Of a stretch of DNA of 64,000 bases, positions 1-11,276 are shown piece by piece. Every line of letters starts with the position of its first letter. Position 1 is the stretch's first letter. The notes under the pieces were generated by a model that saw only the letters and a program-made list of their open reading frames with translations, had not been told where the DNA came from and made no database searches. This stretch comes from Phaseolus vulgaris (Eukaryota; Streptophyta; Magnoliopsida; Fabales; Fabaceae), in NCBI RefSeq assembly GCF_000499845.2, contig NC_023751.2, forward strand, positions 9,032,335-9,096,334, given 5' to 3'. The translations under genes and the position numbers were made by a program.

Positions 1-538
1 CACTTCCATTTCTTAGTGGGTCTTATGTATGATTCTACAATGTTTCTGTTTTCCAAAATAAGTGGATGAGATTTTGGTTTGTGATGGGAAATTAAACTTC
101 TAAGTGGGATAAGCCTTTTAAGGTGTATTCAGAAAGCCCCAAAACAATAGGGGCCTAAAATTATTTTCTGAGGGGAGATGGTGGAAGTTAGTTAGAAGAG
201 AGAGAAATTGTAAGGGGAAAAGTCTGTTATATGAGGAATTGAGCAGAATAATGGGGACATTTTGAATGAGAATTGGAAACTAGCTAATCTTTCTCCGACT
301 TGCGGGGGTATTGCTTTCATTATACTTTTGAGCATTCTCTTTTATTTTCCCTGTTTCTTCATACTTTGCTGGTGATTGATATCCAAATGCATATCAGTTT
401 CTTAGTAGGTATTGGGTTTAGCTTGTCAGTAGAGTTTTTATATGGACCTTCTCTATGGCGGTCATGTTCTGCCCATAAGTCACTGCTCACTAACATGTCC
501 CGGAGTTAATGTATAAGAGATTCTACTTTCTTTTTAAG
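1..538 (+). other. Intron sequence of the O-fucosyltransferase-like gene, 5' part of gene lies outside window
   Basis: No reading frame here looks like O-FucT coding sequence. The stretch ends in a pyrimidine-rich acceptor (TTTTTAAG) directly before the first recognisable exon at 539. It is therefore read as intron of a gene that begins upstream of the window. The small open frames here have no family resemblance. Confidence 0.6.
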
Positions 539-3500
539 GTTGAGAGCCCTGGGTCAACCATTCTTGGCATTCCATCCTGGCTTATTGAGAGAAACCTTGG
601 CATACAATGGTTGTGCAGAACTTTTTCAGGTTTGCTCTGTATTTCTCTTTTGTATAATTGCCTAGTTATTGGAGCTATTAGTCTATATTGCAGTGCAATA
701 ACTTTAGGGGTTCATTTCTTCTAAATTCGTGGTACACCAGAAATTTGTAATGAGTTAGACAGTCAATGTTCAGCTTTTCTCTCTGCTTTTTTTTTCTTTG
801 GTTATTTTTTTAAGGTGTTGTTTCGTTAGGATGTACACACTGAACTCATTCAACATCAAAGGTCTCAGATGATAAAGGAAGGAATTCTGAAGGAAGAATT
901 GAATGTAAATTCACACTCAAGAAGAGAAAAAGGTCTATGTCCTCTCATGCCTGAAGAGGTATGCTAAATTTTACTATAGGGTTTCCTGGTAGTAATGAAG
1001 TATTTGTGATGCTATCATAAAGTTATAATTGCTGTTACGTCTAATAGTTTCATCATAGATGGCCTTTTGCATTGGCAACAATTGTCGAAGTAGTCTTTTT
1101 TATTACATTTTACAATGACCCTGGATGGATGCCATGTGGCAGCATATGTTTTTGAATAATTCTACTAGTGTATACTTAAAATATGTTTTTTATCCTAAAC
1201 TGTTAGCATGGGATTAGACACTGATTTCTTAATTTAGTTCTTAAGAATTTTTCGGCAACCTTACAAAATTGGCTTGTACGGTAACAGTTGTCCTCTACTT
1301 ATATATTCTACTTTAGGTATATCATTAGTGGATGATAGATCTTTAGCACAGACTCCTCACTTTGAAGACTGTGACGTAATAGGCCCAATAACAATTACAA
1401 AGGTAGACAAAGTCTTGTGCCATCTTAATGCATTTGAGTTTAATTCAGCTTCATAAAACTGACTTGTAAAGTTAGGGCTGCCCTCTACTTAAATATTCTA
1501 CTTTGGCCATATCACTTATCAATGTGGGATTTTCAACTAATATACTTTGGCTCCAAATTGTAAAAGATGAACATTGTTTGGATAGTTCCAAAAATTACGA
1601 CTGTTTATAGGTTAAAAATAAATTAGTAGTTGCTTAGCTGGTTTTGAAGTTTATTCTTTTATGCACAAAACTATGCGAATTGTCCTTATCACTTTTTGAC
1701 TTTGTGGTATGGCCACACAAATACAATTAAACTGAAAGGTTTAAGAAACAAATCCTTGAATGATTAAGATGGAGTAGAATTAGTTTTGTGAAGAGAAAAC
1801 ATAAGAGGTTGTTTGGGTTTGTAGGGGGATAGTTGTTCTAAGAAATCATGCTGTAATGACAAATTGACAATAAGTAGAATTTTGTCAATTCAGTTTTGTA
1901 GTATTTTATATTTATATGATTACAACAACAAAAGCCTCATCCAACTAGGTAAGCTAGTAGGGGGGATTAGTTTTTCTAAGCAATCATTATGTCTAATGGC
2001 ACATTGACAATAAATAGGATTTTATTAATTCTTTTACGAAAAATGGAATTTAAGCCTAATTCAATCTTACAACATCGACTTAATGAGGTGAAATTTACAC
2101 ACACTTATATATTATAATTTGGCTATATTTCTTGTTGTTGTGAAATCTCCAACACATCCCCTTCATGTCAAAGACTTAATATCTCGAGCACGGGACTAAA
2201 AGAGAACCCAATAGCTGATGATACTTTTGGCCCAACAAACATGACAAGGATATACTCTGAATCACTTTGATACCATCTTAAAAAGTGAAATTTGTTGGTT
2301 TACACCCATTTATATACTATAATTTGACCTTATCTGATAGCATCCTCTACTTCTAGCATTGTTTTGTTTTGTATCTTTGAATGGAGCTGTAGAAGCAGCT
2401 AGATGTAGGTGCAGAATACTCTGAATTTGAGGCAGAGAAAATAGGTTTGGGAGAGTGAGAGGTGAGGCCAACTCACTAGGAAGGAGTCTAGGGGAGACTA
2501 CACAAGAGACTACCTAGAGAGATCTCAAGAACAAGTGTTTACGGCCAAACTTGGGCAGCACAACTCTTATTCAAACTGGAAAATAGAAGGGTTGAGCACA
2601 TTTATTTATAGTGTCATGGTTAGCCAAGAAATGGAGCCAAATTATTTTCGAGGACAATGTTGATAGTTCAATTCATTCTCCTTTAACTTAGTAAATTACA
2701 AAACACTGTTTTGTTGAAGTGTATAATAATTTAAAGGGAAAAAGTAATACAGTACAACAACAATCATAAACTCTGGCATTTGCAAGTAGGCAACACTCAC
2801 TTCTTCCTAATTAATCCATAAGCTCAATAGACCCTTTTGTTTACTCTTACTCAGAGTTTAAGGATTAATTGGGATGAACCATAAAGACTTAAGAAGTCTA
2901 CTTGCAAAAGACACTAAGTTTAGGATGGTTATATTTGTTTACCTATAATAATTTAATCCCCAGTGAATGGAAGGTCTATTATAACAATAGTAAGAGTTTA
3001 AAGATGATCTGTGACAAAGTGAAAGTACTTATTTGTTCTTTTCCCTAATTTCAATAATACAAGTCTTTTTTTTATATTATTTTTTGTGAACTTTGAATGA
3101 TGAATACATTAAGGATAGACTGAAATATCTTAAGCAGGTACAAATATAGTGATATATGATTTAGTCCAAGTTAGCAGTAGAGCTAGTCTTGAAGATGTCA
3201 GTGGCTCCCGGGTTTGTGTGGAATCTCAGCCTCTGCTGAGGCAGCCAATTTGACAATCTCTATGCATTACTACTGGTGTATTGTGGCCTTTTGGAAACAT
3301 TGTTTCCCCTTTTCTGGATAAATATGCATTGTCTCTTTGGAATATCAAAATACTATGCAGAGGTTAATTTAAAGGGAAAAGTAATACAGTACAACAACCA
3401 CCATAAACTCTGTGGCATTTGCAAGTAGGCGACATTCATTTCTTCCTAATTAATCCATAAGCTCCTACTATCGTTATAATAGACCCTTTTGTTTACTCTT

Positions 3501-5867
3501 ACTAAGAGTTTAAGGATTAATTGGGACGAACTGTAAAGACTTAAGAAGTCTAATTGCAAAAGACACTAAGTTTAGGATGGTTATATTTGTTTACCTATAA
3601 TAATTTAATCCCCAGTGAATGGAAGGTCTATTATAACAATAGTAAGAGTTTAAAGATGAACTGGGACAAAGTGAAAGTACTTATTTGTTCTTTTCCCGAA
3701 TTTCAATAATACAAGCCTTTCTTTTATATTTGTTTTTGTGAACTTTGAATGATGAATACATTAAGGATAGACTGAAATATATTAAGCAGGTACAAATATA
3801 GTGATATATGTTAGTCCAACTTAGCAGTAGAGCTAGTCTTGAAGATGTCAGTTGCTCCCCAGGTTTGTGTGAGCCTCTGCTGAGGGCAGCCAATTTTACA
3901 ATCTCTATGCATTACTACTTGTGTATTGTGGCCTTTTGGAAACATTGTTTCCCTTTTTCTGGATAAATATTGGATTGTCTCTTTGGAATTTCAAAATGCT
4001 ATGCAGAGGTTGGATGTTTATGTTGTTCTTTAAACTTTTGCAGGTTGGCATTCTCCTTCGAGTAATGGGTTATCCTTCCAAAACAGTCATTTACCTGGCT
4101 GGCTCTGAAACATTTGGAGGTCAACGTGTGCTAATTCCTTTGCGGTCCATGTTTATGAATACTCTGGATCGCACTTCCTTGTGCAGTGAGAAGGAGTTGT
4201 CTGATTTGGTTGGACCTGAAACACCTCTTCCTCTAAATAGGTTTCAACCACCTCCTGTGAAAAGTGAGAAAGAACTCAACGAAGCATGGAAGAAGGCCGG
4301 TCCTCAGCCTCGGCCTCTTCCCCCGCCCCCTGATAGACCAATTTACCAGCATGAAAAAGAAGGTTGGTATGCATGGATCACCGAGACCCCTACTGAACCT
4401 GATCCTTCCCCCATGGACCTGAGGATGAAAGCACACAGGTTACTTTGGGATGCGCTTGATTACATTGTTTCTTTGGAAGCAGATGCCTTCTTTCCTGGAT
4501 TTAACAATGATGGTAGTAGATGGTCAGATTTTTCAAGCCTTGTCATGGGGCATCGACTGTATGAGACTGCTTCTTTTAGAACATACCGACCAGACAGGTA
4601 AAATGCTCTTGGGATTTGGAATTAATTTATTGATGATATAGGTTTCATTCTCACGTTATCAGGTAACAATAAATTCCTTGGTTATCTAGTGGAATAAGCT
4701 GTAAAAGTTAACGTAGTTTCAGGACCCTTTTTTCCTTTTGAGCTGGAGCTAGGTAGAAGAGGTAAAGGTATAGGGAAGAGAGGCCAAGTCTTTTAGTCCG
4801 TTTCAGCAACCAGGAATGCTTTCTAGCGAAGTTACACACACTGTTTAGTATTTATCTCATGAACTAAACTTTCTAATGTCAGGTTTCAAACACGATAAGA
4901 AAAATCTACGTATCAGATTAGAAAAATTGAATACCTTTGCTAGACAAGACATTTTCTCTTATAGTAGAACAAGGGAATGTCTTTGACACTTCCTCTAAAT
5001 TTTTGTAGATCTCCATTTCTTGTTCCTTGCATTAAGGCAAATAATCAAATGTTTGTATGAGATGCCCTCCTTTTCACGTGCATTTTGAGCATGTAATTTT
5101 TCCTTTTCCTCGATTGTGGGTCAATTAATGCCTTGAAAATTGTATGTGTATTTGAATTTGAAGTAATGAGTATGATGACCTTCCATTACTATGAGCATGC
5201 TACTTGACTGAACATCACTTAGTGTACGTGGTTTTAATTAGTGGTTGGGATTCTCTTTTGAAGTTATATATTGGTATTTCCCTAAATTTTGAATTTTATT
5301 ATTATGACACAACTGTATCTTGGTCTTTCACAGGAAAGTTGTTTTGAAGTTATATATTGGTATTTCCCTAAATTTTGAATTTTATTATTATGACACAACT
5401 GTATCTTGGTCTTTCACAGGAAAGTTGTGGCGAAACTTTTCAACATGACTCGTGAAAATTTGTACCATCCTAAACATAATTGGACGATTTTAGTGCAGGA
5501 ACATCTTAACAAAAGTTTAACTGAAGAAGGCCTCATAAGGCAATTCCTTTTGTCAAAACCAGCAATTTTCCTTTCACATCCACTTCCAGAATGCTCCTGT
5601 AGAATAGATTCTACCAAGGCTACTAATCCTGTTAGAGGTGAGGATGGCCAGGTTCTATATGGAGGCGAAGATGTATGCCCCAAATGGATGCAACATGCTA
5701 ATGAGGCAGTTTCATTGGAGAAAGAAGGGGTCAAATCTGATGATGAAGGGCTGGCAGACTATGAAAGTAATGATTTTGTTGATGAGTCTGAATCTGACAA
5801 AAACGGTAGCAAAAGCAATCAAACTCCACTCTGGGATCAAGATGAGGAAATGGATCCAAATGACTAA
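539..5867 (+). CDS. O-fucosyltransferase family protein, C-terminal part (5' partial)
   Basis: Plant GDP-fucose protein O-fucosyltransferase-family protein (GT65/68-like fold), expected to act in the secretory pathway; the acceptor substrate cannot be told. Exons seen: 539-629, 830-958, 4044-4597 and 5420-5867, all with AG/GT borders. Phases close (1+90, 129, 554, 448 nt), giving 406 residues plus stop TAA. Recognisable stretches are RALGQPFLAFHPGLLRET in the first exon, SETFGGQ and ADAFFPGFNNDG in the third, and RTYRPDRK across the last junction. A proline-rich segment (RPLPPPPDRP) and an acidic C-terminal tail rich in D, E and S follow the family pattern seen in plants. The start codon and N-terminal anchor lie upstream of position 1. 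The 3.1-kb intron holds a tandem duplication and TRIM relics, and the last intron has a duplicated acceptor. The acceptor at 829 (GTTAG) was chosen because it keeps the frame; a nearby TTTTAAG at 814 would not give this peptide. Confidence 0.85.
1264..1540 (-). repeat. Degenerate TRIM-like element in intron
   Basis: Two diverged copies of the same ~75-bp sequence (from about 1264 and about 1455) each contain CCTCTACTTA(A/T)ATATTCTACTTT. The second ends in a GTGGGATTTTCAAC segment that resembles the antisense end of the TRIM LTRs found intact at 48.5-49.7 kb. The sequence between the copies (about 1335-1450) would be the internal part. Decay is heavy and no target-site duplication was identified. 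Confidence 0.4.
2045..2340 (-). mobile_element. Old TRIM retrotransposon relic, minus orientation
   Basis: The segment reads like a decayed copy of the minus-strand TRIM at 49336-49713. It has TTTAAGCCTAATTCAAT, then ACTTATATATTATAAT, then GAAATCTCCAACACATCCCC, an internal part, and TTTGATACCAT, the complement of the primer-binding site. A second partial LTR follows, starting about 2280. It lies in the large intron of the O-FucT gene. Confidence 0.55.
2341..2660 (-). repeat. Possible solo LTR fragment, minus strand
   Basis: Less AT-rich than its surroundings. On the minus strand it carries a TATA-like box (CTATAAATAAATG, near 2602-2615) followed by a pyrimidine-rich leader, as in the U3-R part of plant LTRs. 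No primer-binding site or coding part is attached, so the call rests on composition and the TATA-like box only. Confidence 0.25.
2728..4011 (+). repeat. Tandem segmental duplication (~640 bp x 2) in intron
   Basis: Copy A spans 2728-3365 and copy B spans 3366-4011. They line up from AATTTAAAGGGAAAA to CTATGCAGAGGTT, with scattered substitutions and small indels. Copy A lacks about 13 bp that copy B has near 3463-3476. Copy B ends about 32 bp before the exon at 4044. Each copy contains an internal inverted repeat: GTCTATTATAACAATAGTA is the complement of a stretch near 3465-3488. Confidence 0.9.
5256..5427 (+). repeat. 86-bp tandem duplication spanning the last splice acceptor
   Basis: Units 5256-5341 and 5342-5427 are essentially identical. 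Each carries the intron end (CTTTCACAG) and the first bases of the last exon (GAAAGTTG). The distal acceptor at 5419 is the one that continues the reading frame (GTGGCGAAACTTTTC). The proximal copy at about 5333 is a decoy; using it would retain 86 nt, which is not a multiple of three. Confidence 0.9.
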
Positions 5868-6400
5868 GAGGGGATGTCAATACATGGTTATACATCGTCC
5901 AAATTTTCCATAATTTGTCAGAGACATAGGTTATAACTTCGTGTCACAGTCTCTATGCTGAGCGTATATGGGTATTCAAATCTATTCTTTCATTAAATTT
6001 GGGTTATTTTTCCAAGGACCAAGGGAATATTTTTCTTTTTATTTTTCACTTTATACTTACCACTTCCAGCGGAATTTTTGTTGTAACATACACACATTAC
6101 AAAGAGAAAAAAAATATCAGCCTTTGGCTTAATTGGAGCACAACAGATGTAGTTTCGAAGAAGATTTTGTGTCTAGAGTTTTTACTTGGAATGTATGGTT
6201 GCAGGCCAATTGTTTGTTTTGTACAATGCTACGTATCTCCATTTTTAATAGATAAAACTTGTCGCGGTTTGGATATTCAATGTAGTTCCTACCATTTACA
6301 TATATTTGACGTCACAACAGTCATAAGTAATCTAATTCAATCGAGAGGAATTTATGCAGAAGAATACAATTAAATTTGAATTCAAAAGATATTCAAGAGA
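5868..6400 (+). other. Putative 3' UTR and downstream flank of the O-FucT gene
   Basis: This sequence follows the TAA at 5865-5867. It is less AT-rich than the spacer beyond 6400. A 124-codon open frame (5999-6373) shows no family resemblance and starts inside the likely 3' UTR, so it is not called. The cleavage site cannot be fixed by eye. Confidence 0.45.
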
Positions 6401-6814
6401 GATAAAATAGATTGTCCTTAGCATTAAACCAAATATTAATGATAATATATATTTAAGTTGGTTCAAAACATTATATTGTCACCCTTTTTACATTATATAT
6501 CCATCCCTCATAAATTTCGAAAACATTGTATCTACACTTACAGTTAGCAAGACCACTGCAATAGTGAACAATCAGGTGTAATTTAAACAAATCTTAAAAA
6601 ATCATTATAATTTAAACAAATCTTTGAGTGCAGGATAATATTTTACATTGGCTTCATAGAACTGAATATTTTTTTTTTAATTTAATTACTGTGCACAAGA
6701 GTGAAAATAGGAAAAATGATTTATATGACCTATAGTCTTACGTATCAAGGCTCTTTCTTTACCTCACCCATAGTTTCGTGTTCCACCTCCATAACTGTAG
6801 AAGATTTCAAATTG

Positions 6815-7160
6815 TTCAAAACATTATGATGTTTTGAAATTACATAATTAGTAATACGTTTTGAATTAAGTAATTAATAAATACATTTTGAAATATGTAA
6901 TTCATAATAAAAAATGTATTTTAGATGGTTCAGTTTGAAAATATATTATGTATTTAAGTTTGATATTTTGAAAACAGATTTTGAATTATATAATCCATAC
7001 TATATTTTTGGACAGTGCACTAGGAAAATACATCTGATCATACAATTAAGAATATATTTATAGGTTGTGCATATTAAAATATATTTCTGGTTCTTAAAAT
7101 GTATTATAAATTATGTAATTTAAAATATATTTAGATTAGGTAATTTAAAATGTTTTTCCA
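6815..7160. repeat. Degenerate AT-rich repeat (TTTTGAAAT / ATGTAATT words)
   Basis: Variants of TTTTGAAAT, TTTTGAATTA and TATGTAATTCA recur roughly every 30-50 bp. The pattern suggests an old tandem or fold-back element. Boundaries are approximate and no target-site duplication was found. Confidence 0.4.
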
Positions 7161-8339
7161 AAGTGAATAATGTTTTGACAATCTGAAAATCTAAATCATG
7201 AATAATTTAGACTTTTCGAACATGTCCATAAAGGTACATGAGAAAATCATAGAAAGACCATTAATAAATGGTTATAGCATTGATCTAGCCTAACTTATTC
7301 ACAAGTGGACTTATTTACACACGTAACACACTAGTAAAAGCATAAGTGCTTATGCATGGGTGTCCACTTTTTTCATGATAATAAAAAATAATTACTATAA
7401 TAATTATTAAAAGTATTATTTATAAGGAATATAAAATAGCTTAGAATAGAAATGATATATTTTGAATGAAACTTGGATGTTTTATTATCTAAGAAAAAAT
7501 ACTATATAAATAAATAAAAAATTAGTTACTCAATTTTCATTCTAAAAAAATTATCATTTTTCCAAACTTTTTATTTTTCTTTCATCTATCTTCTCTCTAA
7601 CTTCTTGAACCTCTCGATAGGAGTCCGCCATTAGATTTATGACAACAAAGAATAAAAGATTATTCAATTAGAGTTTTAAAGAAAGTAAGTTCATTTTTTC
7701 TTCTTCTTCTTTTGATTCAGTTTTGAATTTGTTAGATTATCTTTGGTATAAGTTTTGCATGTGGTGTTTTAGCTTTGAGATCAGCTCTGTTAGCTCAAAG
7801 TCATAGTGATATAGTTAGATATTTGATGAGAACTTTGTGGTGCAGGTTAAGCTACCCTTGAGTCGTAGAATTGTAGTTTGTGAGTCCACCTACTTGAGGT
7901 CAGGAGAAACTAGTTTTATTCCTTTTAATAAAACCTTAACTTAAAAGATTTAGATGTGGGGTGATATGGTCACCAATCTCAAATTTTTTTGCAATTGTTT
8001 TTCTAATTGAGTAAAGTGGGTATATTATTGAAATGGTTGATTTTGTGTATTTTGTATAGTATATATTGATTTTGATATGAATGAATTTTTGTGTGTGTTA
8101 TATTTGAATGAATTGATTTTAATTGTTGACATTACGACTCTATTGAAGCATTGATTGTTTGATTCTAAAGGATTGAAATTGATTTATATGTAATGAATAT
8201 ATATAGGTTAACATAGTAGTTTAATGAGAATATCTCTACAACTTTGAGCTAGATATATTACGTGATCTGAATTGTTGATGAAATTCAAGTTTTTGTATGA
8301 TTTTTTGGTGTAAATAATGAAACATAACAACTTTGTATA

Positions 8340-8560
8340 GTTTAAAATATGCATATCTCGCTTAAGAAAAAAATTATCGCTCAAACAAGAATAAAGTGAA
8401 AAATGGGGTGCGAGTCCATTTTCGCTCAAGCGAGGGGAGATCTCGCTCAAACAAAAATTAAGTGAAATTTAGGGGTGCTCTCGCGTCTGTTTTCAGTGAA
8501 GCGAGAGAATTTTCGTTTAAGTGATATCCATTCTAGCTTAAACGAGATAATATTTGCTAA
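8340..8560. repeat. Cluster of GCTCAAGCGAG / GCTTAA words
   Basis: At least eight variants of one word occur in about 220 bp: CTCGCTTAAG, CGCTCAAAC, CGCTCAAGCGAGG, CTCGCTCAAAC, GAAGCGAGAG, CGTTTAAGTG and GCTTAAACGAG among them. The core GCTTGAGC/GCTCAAGC is a near-palindrome. The same word, in the other sense, fills 58200-58640. No coding sequence is involved. Confidence 0.6.
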
Positions 8561-9989
8561 AACTAATTTTTTTAAATAATGATAAAAGAACTCAAAATTT
8601 AAGATTTACTTATGTGTCTATGTGTTTATTGTTTTTAATTAATTTTTATTTTTATTTTAATTATATATTTAATTAAAAGTGTTTTAGTTTATGTATTTTA
8701 TGTGATGTTAGATAATTTTTGTTTTGATTGAATTTTTGTGTTTTTGTGTGATTTAATGGTTTGATTAGGTGTAATATGAGATATAAGATATGAAAATTGT
8801 GATCGAGACATAGTATTTTTCAGGTAAAGAAATAGCGTGTTGGGATTGTTAGGACGTGCATTAACTATGAATTCATGTAGAAAGAGGTATATTGACTTTA
8901 TTGATATCATGTAACTATATAGATGAAGTTATTTAGGTGGTAAGAGTCCAAGGAGATTCATATGAATATATAAATTCTTTGAAAGATAATTAACTTGACC
9001 TGTTATATGACCCTGTTATATTAGATAATATGATATTGAGATTATTATGCACATAAGTGTGTGAATTTCTTATTGAGATAGTATGACATGTGAAAATCTC
9101 TTAGTCAATATACATGTCTTTGGAAGTATAATCAAGTGTCTATGTAGGTTGGTCAATATAAGTTTGATATGAGAAATATGAATTATGAATAATTACAAAC
9201 ACTTAATTGCTTTAAAAAAATGTATGAGAATTGATAAATTGATGTTTTTTTTATTTAAAATGACATTTATATTAGAATTTATAAAAATAGTTAGTTTATT
9301 CTTTTAGTTGTGTAGTATTTATTTTCTTCATATGTGATGATTATGTATTTACACGGGGTAGGTGATGTTTAGGTGATAGAGCTTCACTCTAAGTTGATGG
9401 ACACAACTTATGTCGATTTGATATTTTAAAATATTGTAATACTGAAATTATATATAAATATAATATTTAATTAGATATTACATGTTATATTAGTTACATC
9501 ATTATATTTTATATTAAATATAAAAACATGTTCATAACGCCATTTGTAAAAATAAATCAATTTTATTAACTTTATAATAAGTGGATATTTTTTTTATTGA
9601 TAGGAAAATTAATACAGGAAAGTCAATTGAGTTTAAAAGAGATAAAACAACACAAAAAGAAGACATTTACAAAACACGATAATTAAAATTGTAAGGATTT
9701 TTTAATAAAAAAAGTTAAAAAAATCCTTTTGTTAACCATATAAATTTAGAATAATTTATACCAATAATAATGTAATAACATAATTAATAATGATGTTTTA
9801 ACGCCATTCAGGCATAGATTTTATATTTAAAACAAAGTGCACCTTTAAATTAGATCTTCACACATGTCAATCAAAATTTTAAAAAATGATATATAGATAA
9901 ATAAATTCGATTCAAATTTTATAATTACTAACTAAACTTAATCAATCCTCCTTAAATTATTAATTAATTGATTATTTTCACTTTTCAAG

Positions 9990-10178
9990 AGTAAAATTGG
10001 GCCAGGGCTGTAGTGGAGGTCCAAACCCCTTTGGGTCCATAAATTGGTTCAACCCTACACTTTTGCCACCTACACTGCTCTGCTCTCCTCCTTGGAAGTG
10101 TCGTGTTTCTCAACTTCAGCCTCGTCAAGAAGAAGAAGCGTTCGATTGTGTCCTGTAGCTGTTCCTTCTCTGTTTCTG
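9990..10178 (+). promoter_or_regulatory. Promoter region and first (non-coding) exon of the SR34a-like gene
   Basis: A TGGGCC site II-type element lies at 9998-10003 and an imperfect palindrome GGTCCAAACCCCTTTGGGTCC-like stretch follows near 10018. A CT-rich leader starts about 10075. The leader ends at a good donor (TTTCTG|GTATGA) at 10178/10179. The non-coding exon is inferred from this donor and from the acceptor at 11253. The transcription start itself is not visible. Confidence 0.5.
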
Positions 10179-11253
10179 GTATGACATTTATCGAATTATT
10201 CCTGTCTTCTTGAATTTATATATGTCACATGCCTCTATCGATTTGGGTGACCCAATGTACAATTAGGGTTTTGATTTTGATTTCTTCAGTGAGTTTTGAA
10301 TTTTTATTTTATTTTTTTCATGTCGTGCACGACTTGGTTATTGTGGGCATATTCTGAAGACTTTGCTCAATAGTTAGGTTTTAATCTCGAATTATTTTTC
10401 TCTCTTTTTCTTCTTTGTAGTAGTTTCTTGGAGTTATCTTACAGGAATTTAGCTTACTCCAAATTAGCTGATTTGATTGCCAAGGTTGTAAGTCACCGGG
10501 GGCGAAATCTTTAGAAGGGGTTCAAGAACCTGGTTACCGGTTTCTTCGTTGCAACTTCTGAACTTTAGGGTTGCAATAGTAATTCAAACAAACAGTGTTC
10601 CTGTAAATGGTTTGTGTACATACGCGTGTGTTTCAGACAGGGAGGGTAGAGAATTGTAGTCCCACTACATTCAGGACAATTAAGCTGATTTAACTAGTAT
10701 ATACCATTACAAAAAGAGGTCATGTTGCGAATTTTTGCCAGGGATGATTTTTCAATGCTGTTAAAAAGAGAGCTGAGTAAGGTTTAAGTCTATGTCGATC
10801 TTAATTTGATCTCATGACATCAATGCTTTCTTTATGATAGATGACAAGCGCTTGGACAAATATGAGCTTTGCACTCAAACATAGGGATATAGAAAGGGAA
10901 TGGGAGAATCGGGGTGGAGTTATGGTTATTTTTTTAAAATTATTGGAGATTCTTGCTCACTCAGAAGATGTATGCCTGCTAAAATACTGGAAAGGATGAG
11001 GAGATCCAATTTAGTTTCAATATTGTTATAGCTTTGGAGCATCTTGGAGCAAATGAGCAATGGAGCTTGTGGAGCACGGCTCACCTCAAGGATTGCTCTC
11101 TTGGTTTGCTTCATAGTTTTGGTTTTATTTATTTTTGTATAATCATTAGAGTAATAATGATGATAATTAGAAAATTTTAGGTTTTTGCCTAAGGCTTCAA
11201 AAAGGCGAGAGAAATCCCCCTCTTTACTGATGAGCTTCAAATTTTGTTTGTAG
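10179..11253 (+). other. 5' UTR intron of the SR34a-like gene
   Basis: The intron runs from GTATGA at 10179 to TTTTGTTTGTAG ending at 11253. The ATG exon starts at 11254, with 23 nt of leader before the start codon. Long 5' UTR introns are common in plant SR genes. The open frames inside it are not supported. Confidence 0.55.
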
Positions 11254-11276
11254 ACAGACTGTATAACATATCAAAC

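Larger units (their letters stand above)
6400..9990. other. AT-rich intergenic spacer
   Basis: No gene is supported here. The spacer holds a degenerate AT-rich repeat (6815-7160) and a cluster of CGCTCAAGCGAG-type words (8340-8560). It also has a small perfect hairpin GCATAAG-TG-CTTATGC near 7340. The rest is A/T-rich sequence with short chance frames. Confidence 0.6.

Noticed and set aside
5999..6373. 124-codon frame after the O-FucT gene
   Set aside because: It lies in the likely 3' UTR, shows no domain and no splice or start context.
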